NCBI GenBank assembly: GCA_023014485.1
Contig: JAJOZX010001072.1
Span: forward strand, 702,001 to 766,000
Direction of reading: 5' to 3'
From: Bathynomus jamesi
Lineage: Eukaryota > Arthropoda > Malacostraca > Isopoda > Cirolanidae
Length of the DNA: 64,000 bases
In this document: positions 30,267 through 41,218 of the stretch, in pieces
How positions within the stretch are numbered: the stretch's first letter is position 1
How the letters are laid out: each line of letters opens with the position of its first letter
Translations under genes and position numbers: made by a program
Notes under the pieces: generated by a model
The model's database searches: none
What the model was told of the DNA's origin: nothing
The model's input: only the letters and a program-made list of their open reading frames with translations

Positions 30267-32240
30267 GGGCTATAAACATTTTAAGAAGGATCTAATTAGT
30301 TTGTCTACATATTGAACAGGAAAACTATTATTAGTAAAGTATGATCTTAGATTATTAAATTCATCATTAAGTAAGGTAAAACTAGAGGTCAAATTATATC
30401 CTCTGAACAGGAGAGTTTTAATACAAGACATCTTATAGTTGAAATCAGTAAAACTAAAAAAATTCATGCCCAAACCAGTGAAAGTGGGTTTCCTGTAAAC
30501 TGATGTAGTAATAGAATCACCGTTTTTCGAAATTAAAAGATCTAAGAAGGGGAGGGAGCCATTTTGCTCAGTTTCCATTGTATACGTTATATTGGGGTGC
30601 AAAGAATTTATGAAGTTAAAGAATTGTTGCGCTTGTACCGCATTATCAAAGACTGATCGAATCATCAACGAAGCGTCGATAGAAAATTGGCTTGAGATGA
30701 GTGGGAGATTGTCTAAAAATTACACTTTCTAAATGAGTCATAAAAAAATCAGCTGCTAACGGTCCGACAGGTGATCCCATCCCTACTCCATCAATTTGTT
30801 GGTAAACCTTATTGTTGAAAGTGAAATAGCATTGTTTGAAGACCAATTCTAAAAGTTCCTTAAAATGAGACAATGAAAAACCATGAAAATTATCAACTGA
30901 GCTAAAAACCCTATCTAAAATAATGGCAATAGTTTCAGATACAGGTACATTTGTGAAAAGCGACTTTACATCAAAACTGACAAAAAACTTTTTTGAATCG
31001 AAGTTTTTACCAAGGAGGTCTTTTTGGAATTCAAACGAGTTATTTATAGTGTAAGCATTTTTCGCAAAGGGTGACAGGAGACGAACAACAAATTTTGCCA
31101 ATTGAAAGGTGGGTAAGTTATACGAAGCTAAAATAGGACGGAGAGGTGTTCCAGCTTTATGGATTTTAGGCAGACAGTATAATTGAGCAAGATTAGCACC
31201 AGATGCGAACAACTGAGAGTAAGTATCATTTTTTATTATCTTTAAAGACTTTAGTCGTGACAGAAATCTATTAACCTGGTCTTCTAACCTTACAATGACT
31301 TTATTGACAGGTTCTAGAATTTGTTTGAATTTAGTAAGATCACTTAGGATTTCATTAGTTTTGTTTATGTAGTCCGATTTATTCAAAATAACCACTCCGT
31401 TACCCTTGTCTGGTCTAGTCACAACAATCTCCTGGTTCTTTGCCAAATTCTTAATACACTGCAAATCACTCTTCCTAAATATGAAAGATTGAAATTTAAG
31501 ATTTCTAAGTTTATGAAAAAATTCTTGAGTTAAATTTGAGAACTGACATTTGAAATTATTGAATTCACCCACATGGGGAACATTTTTCAAGCCATTGAAA
31601 AATTTTTCAAAGTAAAGAAAAACGAAGGCTTATATATTTGAAACAACGGAAGCTTAAATTGCAAACCAAGTGACAGTAAAAACTTTTCCCGAGGGGAGAG
31701 TGTGTAACTAGAAAGATTCGAAATTACCTTATCTGAATTGAACAAATTTGGTGAATTCATTCCCAAAGCCTTTAACTTACGTTCGTGTGTTTCCAAGATG
31801 GTGGAGTGAAATTTTTCTAGTTCACGTTGTACAAGAGAAATTATTAATAAATAGTCCAACAACGACAAGGTATTTTTAAGAGTAGTTATATAATGCCCAA
31901 GAGACTTGTTATGCGAATCTGATACTTTGATTTTATAATTAATTTCATTATTTAATAAATATTCCAGGGACGATTGATAAAATTGAGAGTCATATAGATT
32001 GTCACGGTAGAGTTTGAAGTAAACAAATTTCGGGAAAACCCTGCAGGTCCGACACATTTCAAGAAAATAACAGTCCAGTTTTGACTTGAGAAACTTTCGT
32101 GAAGTCTTCCAAACATGGCGATAAGCCCTGAGGCCATCTTGTCCATACCTTGAATATATATAATCATGCGGGTTGCTTCTACAGAGCTTCAATTTAATAT
32201 TTAGGAGAAATCCAATGACAAGGAGAAATGTAAATGCCAT
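29743..32240 (-). pseudogene. Penelope RT and GIY-YIG endonuclease polyprotein
   Basis: One polyprotein would reverse-transcribe and integrate the element. ATG at 32240 opens MAFTFLLVIGFLLNIKLKL, a hydrophobic start. The RT has VTRPDKGNGVVILNK, LPKIHKAGTPLRPI, SFDVKSLFTNVPV, GVGMGSPVGPLAADFFM and FYRRFVDDS, the active site in the family's YVDD/FVDD position. Frames change at about 31590 and right after FVDDS at about 30665, with a stop at 30270. The GIY-YIG domain (30069-29743) has GVVYLFTCPRC, NYIGSTVRSLRARFYSH, SSIREHSIKC and ILESLFIKTLSPSLN with the catalytic Glu. Confidence 0.9.
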
Positions 32241-32257
32241 GAAAAGTCTTCTTTAAT

Positions 32258-32292
32258 GCGCAACGTTTCGAGCAATACGCTCATCTTCAGGC
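32258..32292 (-). ncRNA. Candidate hammerhead ribozyme core, second pseudo-LTR
   Basis: Same motif as at 29356-29390, in the second direct repeat. Confidence 0.45.
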
Positions 32293-32644
32293 TGTTTAAT
32301 AACAATGTGAAATTAAAATCAATATTGAATGAAAAACAAAACAGAAAATTTCTATAAACTATTCATACAGACAAATTTTAAAAGACTGAGAAAAGAGGGT
32401 TAAATTCTAAGTTATACAGATTTACATATAAAAATTAAGAAGCTATTTTTAAATACATATAGTAAATGTGAAATTAATACACTGGAAAAATTAACAATAG
32501 TACACTGGAATAATGAAACTAACTAACCTTTCACTGCAGTTTCCGAGGCTAACTAATTTGAGCAGAGGCAAGACGGGAAAAACAAGAGATGGCGAGGGCG
32601 ATTGGGGAAGGGGGGATTATAAGGAATTGGGGAAGGAGGAGGGA

Positions 32645-33151
32645 TCATAGCAAATTGAGGGGGACGGCAGATGAGTCAACATTTAGACTGGGGGACAATG
32701 TTTTAATGAAAAGCGATTCCAAAATTCTTAGTGAGTTGGGACAAGTATTACAACCAAGAATTTTAAAATTGTCTAAAGTGACATCAGTTTTACATTTTAT
32801 GCTGTGTTCGCGAATACTCGAAACTTCTTTAGTTTTTAAAATTTTACCTGTTCGGCCACTTATTCCCATATGCGAATAAAATCTAGCCCTGAGAGAGCGA
32901 ACAGTGCTGCCAATGTAATTCCCAAGGAGACACCTAGGGCAGGTAAATAAATATACAACACCGCTACGCAACGAGTCAGGGGTTCGATCCTTCGCTGAGA
33001 AAAAGCTACCTAAAGACGTTTTATTAATAAATATGATGCGGAAATCAGTATGATAAAAAAATTTCCTTAACAATTTTGTAAATTTAAGCTTAAATTCCTT
33101 ATTCAAAGGACCCATTTCAGGTACCAAGAAATATTTTATATCCTTCGGCAC
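32645..33151 (-). pseudogene. Penelope GIY-YIG endonuclease of the truncated upstream unit
   Basis: A 168-codon frame is open across the endonuclease domain (same motifs as the downstream unit). Unlike that copy it is continuous from the RT/endonuclease linker (DIKYFLVPEMGPLNKEFKLK) through the domain, because a K-run here keeps frame (FYHTDFRIIF). The RT is missing, so no complete protein can be made from this unit. Confidence 0.85.
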
Positions 33152-33170
33152 TATAATACATGGAAGTTGA

Positions 33171-33337
33171 AGATATATATATATATATATATATGTAACC
33201 CATAATGTTAGTTTGTATATTCTGTAGTTTAAGTTGGTTATTGTACTAAAAACATGATTTCTTTCATTTAATAAATTGATGAAAATACATTGTCTTCTTC
33301 CCCGAAAAAAAAGATCGAAACATAAAAAAATACTTAC
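33171..33337 (-). other. Start of intron 2 of the spliced gene
   Basis: A (TA)n tract (33171-33194) at the Penelope border, then AT-rich sequence up to the exon 2 donor. No coding. Confidence 0.5.
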
Positions 33338-34067
33338 ATTATTTCGTTAATGATGTGACAATCGTTGGGTTGACTGCTCGGTAAATCTTCTACCTCCGTA
33401 TTCAGGTCCACGACATGGGTTTCTTCAAAACGAAAAGATTGTATAACACGTGTCAAATCCTCATCAGACCTTAAAGGAGAAAGAATAATTCATTAGTTTA
33501 TGCTGAATCTTTTTTTAATAAAAACCCAAAACATATGCAGAGTATACATATAGTAAAAGTATTACAATGTGAAGATATTTTTGAACCGCTCAGAGAAGTT
33601 CCTTTAGAGAAAATTCCGAACAACATTTATAACGGAATTTATAAAAATTATTTAAAACATGCAAAAGATTGCTATAAAAAAATTCAATGAATCAAAACAG
33701 GACTTAGCATAATTGCAAATTAATCTATAAGTGCGGATACCTAAATGAAGCATTTTTAATGATGAGATGAATTACTACAACCCTTCATATATATGATGAA
33801 ATAATCCAGAACAGTGCTCTTTCTGACAGGCACATTAAATAAATAAGTTTGCAAATAATTGGCTACAAAAAATAAAATTACAGGCACTTACATTTCTACG
33901 GCAGCCCCTTGCGTCGGATCGTAAGGAGCGTCATTGCAAATATCATCAACGGTTTGCGTTGGAAATAATCTATCCCGGTTAGCCGCGTTAAAAAGATTAA
34001 TTGTGGACAATGCTACAATGTCACCATCTTGATATAAATCCGGTAAACTGTAAAGTTCTTGATTCAT
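33338..34067 (-). CDS. Candidate host gene, first two coding exons
   Basis: Exon 1 is 34067-33892: ATG in a CCGCCATGA context, 58 codons plus two bases (MNQELYSLPDLYQDGDIVAL ... PYDPTQGAAVE), then donor AT|GTAAGTG. Intron 1 (33891-33470) ends in a pyrimidine-rich TTCTTTCTCCTTTAAG. Exon 2 (33469-33338) adds SDEDLTRVIQSFRFEETHVV ... NDCHIINEI and ends in donor AT|GTAAGTATT, again phase 2. The joined 102 residues are acidic, with no stop across the junction. I do not recognise the protein; an acidic regulatory N-terminus is possible. Exon 3 is not visible, and the Penelope element begins 168 bp downstream on the same strand. Confidence 0.72.
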
Positions 34068-34100
34068 GGCGGAGGGAATGTTTATTCACTGGTGAAAATT

Positions 34101-34133
34101 ACTGACTCCCAGCTGAAAATATTTCCTTTTATA
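34101..34133 (-). promoter_or_regulatory. TATA box and TCAGT initiator of the spliced gene
   Basis: On the minus strand TATAAAAGG (34133-34125) lies exactly 30 nt from the A of TCAGT (34105-34101, A at 34103), the arthropod initiator consensus. The leader to the ATG would be 36 nt. This is a textbook RNA polymerase II core promoter arrangement. Confidence 0.75.
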
Positions 34134-34320
34134 TGCATGATCCCCAAGCACCACCCCAAAAGACTAATAGGCGGTTCGTAAATTTAATGATTAGTTGTCA
34201 GTGTAACTGGGCGGGGGCTATGATAAATTTGTGTACCAATCGTAACACCTATATTACAGGTCCATGCTTTGGACATCCTGATTGGTCGACTAATGGTGTC
34301 TTTATATTCTCTCCGTAGAT
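34134..34320 (-). promoter_or_regulatory. Likely proximal promoter
   Basis: Upstream of the TATA box are a GGGCGGGGG GC box (about 34206-34216), CCAAT words in both orientations (about 34235 and the ATTGG at 34281) and no repeat sequence. This is inferred from motif content only. Confidence 0.4.
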
Positions 34321-34827
34321 TTAATGCTCACATCGTGTATTACCACTTGCAGTCTCTACCACGATAATATTTACATTTGCGTCCATACTATTCTCGGTTT
34401 TCCCATTTTAGAACCCACCCTTTTATGCAATATCCCTCACCCTTTTGCAACATTGATCAACATTTGCCATCTCCATCACGACAGTATTTTACATTATTAT
34501 TTTATGAGGTCATACTATTCGATCCTCAATTTTTCCCAGTTCGGATAGGGAGATGGACAACTTGAGCGGCTGCAAGTCGTTACAGGAATATCTTCATCAG
34601 AGCCGCTCAGCTCAGTACCACAGGAAACAAAATTAGCGCCGCTAGTCTTCATAATCCTGACATAGATCATTACCAGAGACAGCACAGTAACATCCGATGA
34701 CACAAAGATCATTAGAAAATAAGAAATCTAGAAGATCTCTCCAAGCAGATTGTTTTTGTGCATTATTATTTTTTGGGGTCATACTATTCTGAGCTTTCCC
34801 AAGATTCCTGACTTGTGGATTTCGTTT

Positions 34828-34874
<47 letters not shown>

Positions 34875-35030
34875 TAATTGCCACTTGGAGTCTCTACCAC
34901 GATGGTTTCAAATATTTGAAAAATATATGTTTGCGGTCACACTATTCGATCCTCAACTTTGATTAATGTATTCGGTTTGACTTTTTACCTGCCAATTCTC
35001 GCGTAGGAGTGTGATTAAATTGTGTTTAGC
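34321..35030. repeat. Mixed repeats, no gene
   Basis: Two related segments (about 34340-34545 and 34875-34965) share CACTTG.AGTCTCTACCACGAT and CACTATTCGATCCTCAA.TTT. A (TA)n(TG)n microsatellite lies at 34834-34874. Words such as TTATGCAATATCCCTCACC resemble family R1. Confidence 0.55.
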
Positions 35031-35054
35031 TCATGGAAATGAATATCTGCTTGG

Positions 35055-35265
35055 GTTGGTAGATAAATGGGCGCCCTAAGTATCCTAGTGGTTAAGACTC
35101 GGGTGCTTGTTGAGAGATCGAGTCCGGGCAATGACGTTGTGATTTCAGCTTGCCCGTGCTGCAGCTTAGTTTGGATTCCACATTAAAGTGAAGGTCTAAG
35201 GCGGAGTGAAAAGCTTGATCTTCGTCAAAATGAACAATTCGGTGAGAAAAAAACCGAGTTAGCTA
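35055..35265 (+). repeat. tRNA-derived SINE copy
   Basis: It contains an A-box-like CCTAGTGGTTAAGACTCGG and a B-box-like GATCGAGTCCGGGC, then the family body (TTTGGATTCCAC, GTCTAAGGCGGAGTGAAAAGC) and the tail CTTCGTCAAAATGAACAATTC. Related copies are at 40343 and 46416. Confidence 0.75.
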
Positions 35266-36134
35266 TTATTACTACTACTGTAATTTGCACCACCCTATAT
35301 ATATAATATATATATATATAATATATTAATTATATATATTAATATATATATATATATTGTTATTGCATATGGAAATATGATAAAGAAAATCATTACTTAA
35401 TCAAAGGCTAATTTAGCCTATAAATAATTTGGAAGACAATCACGTGATGCTTATGTATATATTTAAGTTCAGTTTTTAACTTCATTATAATAATAATAAT
35501 AATAATAATAGCGAATTTAATATATATAGGTTAGTGCGACAAAAACCAGTTTTGGAGACGAGAAGTGGGACAAATCAACCTTTGCGGTCGGCTCAGCGAT
35601 AATCTTCCTTTCCTCGAATAAAAAGATTTGTTTTAACGTATGCCTTCCTTGTCTTTCGAATTATAGGTAAAATGAAAATTATTCTTATAGAATATTTCTC
35701 ATTTAATTCTTTTATCAATTACTTTGATTTCACGGATTTTGTGTTTATAAAAAATATAGAGATATAAGATATATAGAAAGGACTGCCAAAAGTAAATAGA
35801 CATAGTATACTTTCTAAGGTTTTAGAATAAATGAGTGTTTCATGTATTTCGAGTTATAGGTGAAATGAATATTATTCTTGTAAAGAATGAATTAATATTA
35901 TGAGCGAATTTTTCATTCATTTCGGACAATAATCTATGTTTTTCACTCCACCTTAGACCTACAGTATACACAATAGGCACACGGGGGGTGGCGAGGGGTT
36001 ATGTTTGAATGTAATCTACGTTTTTCACTCCACCTTAGGGCTTAGACCTACATTATACACAATAGACACTCGGGGGGGGGCTTATGTTTAAATGTAATCT
36101 AATTTTTAACAGTGATTCCGAAATAAAGTCAATA

Positions 36135-36169
<35 letters not shown>

Positions 36170-36480
36170 TGCCGTCTTCAGTTTTTCGAGCATTAACTCT
36201 CTCTCTCTGTATAAATAGAAATTAGATTCAGTTAGATATATAGAAAGGATTGTCAAAAGTAAATAGACACAGTATACATTCTAAGGTGTTAGAATAAATG
36301 AAAGCGTTTCATGAATTATAGGTAAATTGAATATTATTCTTAGAGAATATGTTATTGGAATGATTTCTTTTGTTAAGCCAATTGTCTAGTGTATTTCTTT
36401 TATTATTAATATTAAGTTGAACGACGTTTAAATAAATAGTTCTCCTGCTGAACAAAATTAAGGAGAAAGTCAATCTTGCC
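35266..36480. repeat. Non-coding region with direct repeats and microsatellites
   Basis: No gene is seen. A unit beginning GATATATAGAAAGGA at 35767 recurs at 36234 (shared CCAAAAGTAAATAGACA, AGAATAAATGA). A second ~90 bp direct repeat (TTTTCACTCCACCTTAG ... TACACAATAG.CAC) lies at 35938-36015 and 36016-36100. (TA)n is at 35298-35357, (GT)n at 36134-36168. Confidence 0.65.
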
Positions 36481-36496
36481 TTTAATAAATAAGTAG

Positions 36497-37090
36497 TTAA
36501 ATTAAATGGCGGTATCTGGTAACCCCTTCATATATAAATAAAAACATTATTTGGTAACTAAACCTAATAAAGTATACCTGAACAATTAAAAACACTACTT
36601 GGCAACTCATGTAAATAAAATTAAAATAAATGGTGGTATTTAGCAACCCCTCCATATATAAATAAGTGGTATCTGGCAACTCATGACCCTCTACATAACA
36701 GCTGCTTGGCCCCTGGATGTTCATAATACGTCTGGTTCCAGCCAGGCGAACACCTCCTTCCTTTAGGTTTCCCTTTGGGGGGGGGGGTGAGGACATCCCA
36801 ACTTCTCCCTCAAAGACCTCCTCCTCCTCCTTTCTCTTCCTCTCTTAGGTTAAGGCTACCCCTTTGGGGTGAGGTCATCCTCCCTTCTCCCCCTTCGCAG
36901 CATTGAGTTGTTGCATAACCCTACCCCACTTTGCAGCATTGATGTTGCATAATCCTTGCAACAGTGGTGTTGCATAACCCCTCCCCTTTGGTGCAGAATC
37001 ACGTTGCAACATCCTGCAACATTGATCAACATTCGCAATTGCATTGCAACATTCTTGCACTCTCCCATTTTGCGCCCATACTACTAGGCG
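36497..37090 (-). repeat. Dispersed repeat, family R1, minus orientation
   Basis: The reverse-complement partner of 1790-2310. It shares AGTAGTATGGGCGCAAAATG, GGAGAGTGCAAGAATG, several GTTATGCAAC words, and the GCCAGGCGAAC and GAGTTGCCAGATA blocks. A poly-G run of 9-10 is at 36777-36787. Confidence 0.6.
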
Positions 37091-37167
37091 CCTTTCTTTA
37101 GCCCTTTAATCGGACACTGAAGTTTCCGCATTTTCACTGGCTCCACCTAATGTCATTCCATTACAGC

Positions 37168-38301
37168 CTAGCATACATTAAGATTAACTCTCCCCACTCT
37201 GTTAAGGATATCCGAGTACCTCGTTCTCCATAACTTAGCTATTTCTACCTCCCAAGACACCCCGTCAATCGTTGATGGGATGACATTCTTAGTACCCATT
37301 TCTTTCTTGACAAATTTCCAGAATTTGTTACCATTATTATTTAAATTAGCCTCACAGGCTTTTGAAGCTTTAATGGAGTCATATTCCTGTTTACATCGTC
37401 TTATAGTTACTCTATAATGAACCCTACTTTTAATCATATTCATGTAAGCTGCCCCTATTCTCGGACGACCAAAGCGACACCATATATCGTAAGCATCCTT
37501 TAATTCCCTTATCAGGTGGGCCATAAAATCATTCCATCCAGGAATAATTTTAGTATGACAATTGTACGATTTGCATCCAAGGCCTTTCTGCTTCCCTCAG
37601 TATGGCTGTTACACCATTATAATACCTATCAACAAGTTTAAAATGAAAGTCATTTGAACAGGAATTACCACAGTGAAAATGCAATAATTCTAAATTATTA
37701 AAAAGGTGCTCTGTCCTATTTTTATATTCTATTTTCTGTTGCAGATCAGTCGACACATTCATTTCTGCCTGAAAGGTTATTATGTCATGTTTTATTTAAG
37801 TTGGTACAATTAATTATTAGCTTCAATGGTCTATGATCTGAGAGAAGGAAATCATGCGAAATATGAACAATGACAATACGTTCCTTTAAATTATTACTGA
37901 TGAGATAGTGATCAATCCATCTAGTACCCCCATTCATATCGCTGACATACTGTAAGTGAAATTGTTGCTATTTGTACCTAAAAATTCTACATCACTTAAT
38001 TTATAGACTCGCACATTGTATTCAATCCTACAGAAAATTCTGATTCCACATCGGCATTAAAGTCCCCCATTATTATGCAATGCTGTAAGCTGTAAATCTG
38101 TAAGTTGCGTTTGTAACCTGACGGGCTCGTGTGCCCTCCTTCTTCGGTGGGAGGGAAGGGAACTGTTTGACAACTCGAATGCCTCTCCCCTGCAGCAGAA
38201 AGCAAAAGAGATAGCAATGATGTCTCGCCTCTTGGCAATGCACAATCCCTGTTACTGTTATTAATGTTGTCGAAGGTGTTGACTCTCATCACCAGTAACA
38301 A
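37168..38301 (-). pseudogene. LINE fragment: endonuclease to RT linker
   Basis: On the minus strand, IIMGDFNADV (about 38060) is the endonuclease GDFN block, WIDHYLISN and SDHRPLKLIINC (about 37920-37800) its C-terminus. NDFHFKLVDRYYNGVTAIL and MAHLIRELKDAYDIWCRFGRPR (37524) to NKFWKFVKKEMGTKNV are the linker that precedes RT in such elements. Frames change at 37990, 37770 and 37540. The RT is absent: the piece ends at 37168 with a stop. Confidence 0.75.
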
Positions 38302-39119
38302 CAGGAGCAGAATTCCTTTCCTGAGCGGGAGGGAGGTTGACTGTTACTCCATCGGGATACATTTCCACACCATTTGCTCGGGTGGAATTGGAGATGGGAA
38401 TTTCGTTTCCTTCACTGCCGACGCATTCCTAGTTGGGAGCCTGTCATGCTGCACGACTTCCGAGTAACTGCGCTTCGGGAGAGGGGTCTCTTTCAATGCA
38501 TCTTATTCTGACCGGAATTGTTCGAACGAAATCGCTTTCTTCTGATCTGACACCACATTTTGGTGTTTTATTTCAATCAATAACTTTTGTACCTCATTTT
38601 ATTGTCTAAGGAGCACTGATATGTCTACATCATCCATAGAAATTATCAGAATTCTATGGAAGTTAGTCACGTAGAAGGTAATATTGGTTTCACTTTCCAA
38701 AATGGTCGACACTTTATTTATGATATCTTTAAGGTCATTCTCGTTTCTAAATTTACCTCCACGAATTAGGATGGTAGAGTTGAGCAAGGTGTGTAATTGT
38801 ATCCTCACATATTCTACTTCTTCAGTATCGTAAAAGTCGTGACAAACAGAAAGAGATCAGACTTAATATGATCTATTTTGCCAAATATAAAACACAAGGA
38901 TTTTCTACAAGGTTAAGATTTTCTGCAGACGACATTATTGTAATCGAGTAGACGGAAAACAAGGCTACGCTATTCTCGCTACGCACGCAACGCACGCGAG
39001 CTATGCTATGTCGTCCACACACCGGAAGACACGTGGGCCACGCTATGTTTTAATTTGAAGGGGAAATATTTAGTTTAGCCTCTATCATTCAAGATGGCTA
39101 GTGGTGTACCTTGAGATCG
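38302..39119. other. Mostly unassigned, possible LINE 5' part
   Basis: A minus-strand frame at 38599-38808 (LLNSTILIRGGKFRNENDLKD ... ISMDDVDISVLL) might be ORF1 of the neighbouring LINE, but I see no diagnostic motif. At 38970-39060 are repeated CTACGCACGC and GCTATG words. No confident gene. Confidence 0.35.
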
Positions 39120-39324
39120 TTTCGGTTTGGTGGACTGCTACGGATTTTTACGAAACTTAGCAAATCAATTATTTACAAATTTTATCCTAAGGAAATGTCT
39201 ACTTCTTAACGTAACTCAACTAAACTTAACCTAACCTAACCTAACTTACATTTCCTTAGGATAAAATTTGAAAATAATCGATTTGCTAAGTTTTAAAAAA
39301 ATCTGTAACAGTCAGCCAGACCGA
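39120..39324. repeat. Foldback element FB1
   Basis: Inverted arms of about 77 bp (39120-39198 and 39248-39324) share AAACTTAGCAAATC, ATTTTATCCTAAGGAAATGT and TTCGGT..GG. The ~50 bp loop contains four CCTAA pentamers (39222-39244). Confidence 0.8.
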
Positions 39325-39415
39325 AAAGACCCGTACTTTGGTGCGATAGTGATTTAAATGATGACGATATTTATCGAATGGCATAAAAGAGAGATAGACT
39401 CTCTCCCGCTCTCTG

Positions 39416-39477
39416 ATATATATATAAAATTAACCTTATTACATTCCCCATATATAACAACATACGTGTATATACAG

Positions 39478-39553
<76 letters not shown>

Positions 39554-39557
39554 ATAC

Positions 39558-39589
<32 letters not shown>

Positions 39590-39630
39590 ATATATATATA
39601 TAATATATATATATACTGTATATTGTTTGT
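39416..39630. repeat. (TA)n/(TG)n microsatellite cluster
   Basis: Alternating TA and TG/CA tracts. The tyrosine/isoleucine-rich frames across it are compositional. Confidence 0.9.
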
Positions 39631-40342
39631 TATAAGTATATGAGGAAAGTAATAAAGTTAATTAACTTAAGTTACGAAATACGAAATACGAAATACGAAG
39701 TTACGAAGTTACGAAATAACCAAGAGCCAAAATTGCTTGTGCAAACGACACAAATTTGTGTGTAAATATCAAAATGAAATAAAAATGGTAGAAAGAAAGA
39801 ATGAAATAATTTTAAGATCGATTTCATGTTACGCGAACATTAAATTACTTTTTTAAATTTAGGGTTGAAGTTGACCTGAGGTTAGCGTAGGAAGGGTGTA
39901 AATCACGCTCGCATTATCAAAAAGCGAACGGGTGTTTGACAGCTCTAGAGTGAATGATTACTCAAAGTTGTTTTTGTTTACCCTTTGGTTTCGCCTGAGG
40001 AATATCCTCGAGAAAAGATTTTAAATTTTAATTTAAAACTTTTCTTTAAGCAGACAGAGCATAAGCGTAACGAAATTGAAAGTAGAAAAGAGAATCAGTG
40101 ACTTTGTAAGGTTCTAAAAGGAATCCGTGTTAACACTCGTGAGGCTTGATAAAAGTTAGTTCGCCCAAAAATTAAAAAAAAAAAAAATGTGTCTCAAAAT
40201 TGAATAGGTAAAATTGGTAAAGTAGGTAAAAATAGGTAAAATTGGTAAAGTAGGTAAAAATAGATAAAATTGTTTACCCCTAAAATCTGTAGAAAACGGA
40301 ATATGTTTGTGTATCGCTTGCGCGTTTGATCATCATCACTTT
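39631..40342. other. AT-rich, no gene seen
   Basis: It contains a short (CGAAATA)n run at 39675-39705 and (GGTAAAATT)n-like units at 40205-40270. No conserved coding. Confidence 0.5.
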
Positions 40343-40632
40343 GATGCGCCTCGGTAGTGTAATGGTTAGCGTCGCTGACTACGAATCCATCAGTCCCGGG
40401 ATCGAGATCTGGTGATGGCAGGCAGCGCGCAGCAAAACCCAGCTGTTCATCCTTCCACACAATAAAAAATTGGTCGGTAGATAAATGGGTAGCCTAGTAG
40501 TTAAGACGCTCGGCTGCTGGTGGGGCGTGGTTTGGATTCCACGTTAAACTGTACGTCTAAGGTGGAGTGACAAGCTTGACCTTCGTCAGAATGAACAATT
40601 TGGGCGGAAGCAAAACCAAGGTTAACCAAGGT
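40343..40632 (+). repeat. Composite (dimeric) tRNA-derived SINE
   Basis: Unit 1 has CTCGGTAGTGTAATGGTTAG (A box) and GGGATCGAGATC (B box); unit 2 begins after TGGTCGGTAGATAAATGGG with TAGTAGTTAAGACGC and GTGGTTTGGATTCC. The 3' tail is GCTTGACCTTCGTCAGAATG. The closest copy is 46416-46697. Confidence 0.8.
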
Positions 40633-41144
40633 TATGTGAATATATAGTGTTTTCAAAGAATGTGTAATTTAAATTGTAAGTTACACCAATGAAGGATTAT
40701 TCTTGTCCACAAAGGAAGGTTGTCTCTACAATTTAGATGAATAATAAACCATTGTAATTCAAATGATGTTCTCATCATCCTATTTTAATTGTATTATGCA
40801 TTAGTTAATACGGTAAAAATGGCAAGTAGGTAAACGATGGTAATTCAAATGACGTTCTAATCATTCTATTTTAATTGCTCAATGCTCATGCATTTTTATT
40901 TAATTGTCTTGTCAATTTCAAATTTAATTCTTAAGGTAAAGTCTGTTGTCTCATATGTCATTTCTTTAACAAATTTAATTGATGTCAAAATTTAATTTTT
41001 GCATTGTAATTTGTTTAGTGTTAAACTCTCTGACGAATAGATTATTTTTGTAAAAGGTTTTGCAATTATCCCCCTATACGGAAGTAACATGAAACCCAAA
41101 CTGTATTTTTTGTTGTGTTTGGCTTAAACCTCAAAACAGGCGTA

Positions 41145-41200
<56 letters not shown>

Positions 41201-41218
41201 ATATATACACTAATAATT
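40633..41218. other. AT-rich, no gene; (TA)n
   Basis: Two loosely repeated segments (CATTGTAATTCAAATGATGTTCTCATCATCC at about 40752, split here by variation, and a similar one at 40838). (TA)n lies at 41149-41205. Confidence 0.5.

Larger units (their letters stand above)
29257..33170 (-). mobile_element. Penelope-like element, partial tandem array
   Basis: On the minus strand, a 5'-truncated unit (33170 to 32159, endonuclease part and 3' end) is followed head-to-tail by a nearly full unit (32240 to 29257). The two share near-identical direct repeats of about 1.01 kb (29257-30266 and 32159-33170), the pseudo-LTR arrangement typical of Penelope elements. The right boundary lies in a (TA)n tract. 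It sits at the 3' end of the Maverick protease gene. Confidence 0.9.
32159..33170. repeat. Penelope pseudo-LTR, copy 2
   Basis: Direct repeat of 29257-30266, ending CATGGAAGTTGA before a (TA)n tract. Confidence 0.88.

Noticed and set aside
40343..40480. A/B-box regions as true tRNA genes (also 46416-46480)
   Set aside because: They cannot be folded by eye into a full cloverleaf, and continue into SINE bodies shared by several copies.
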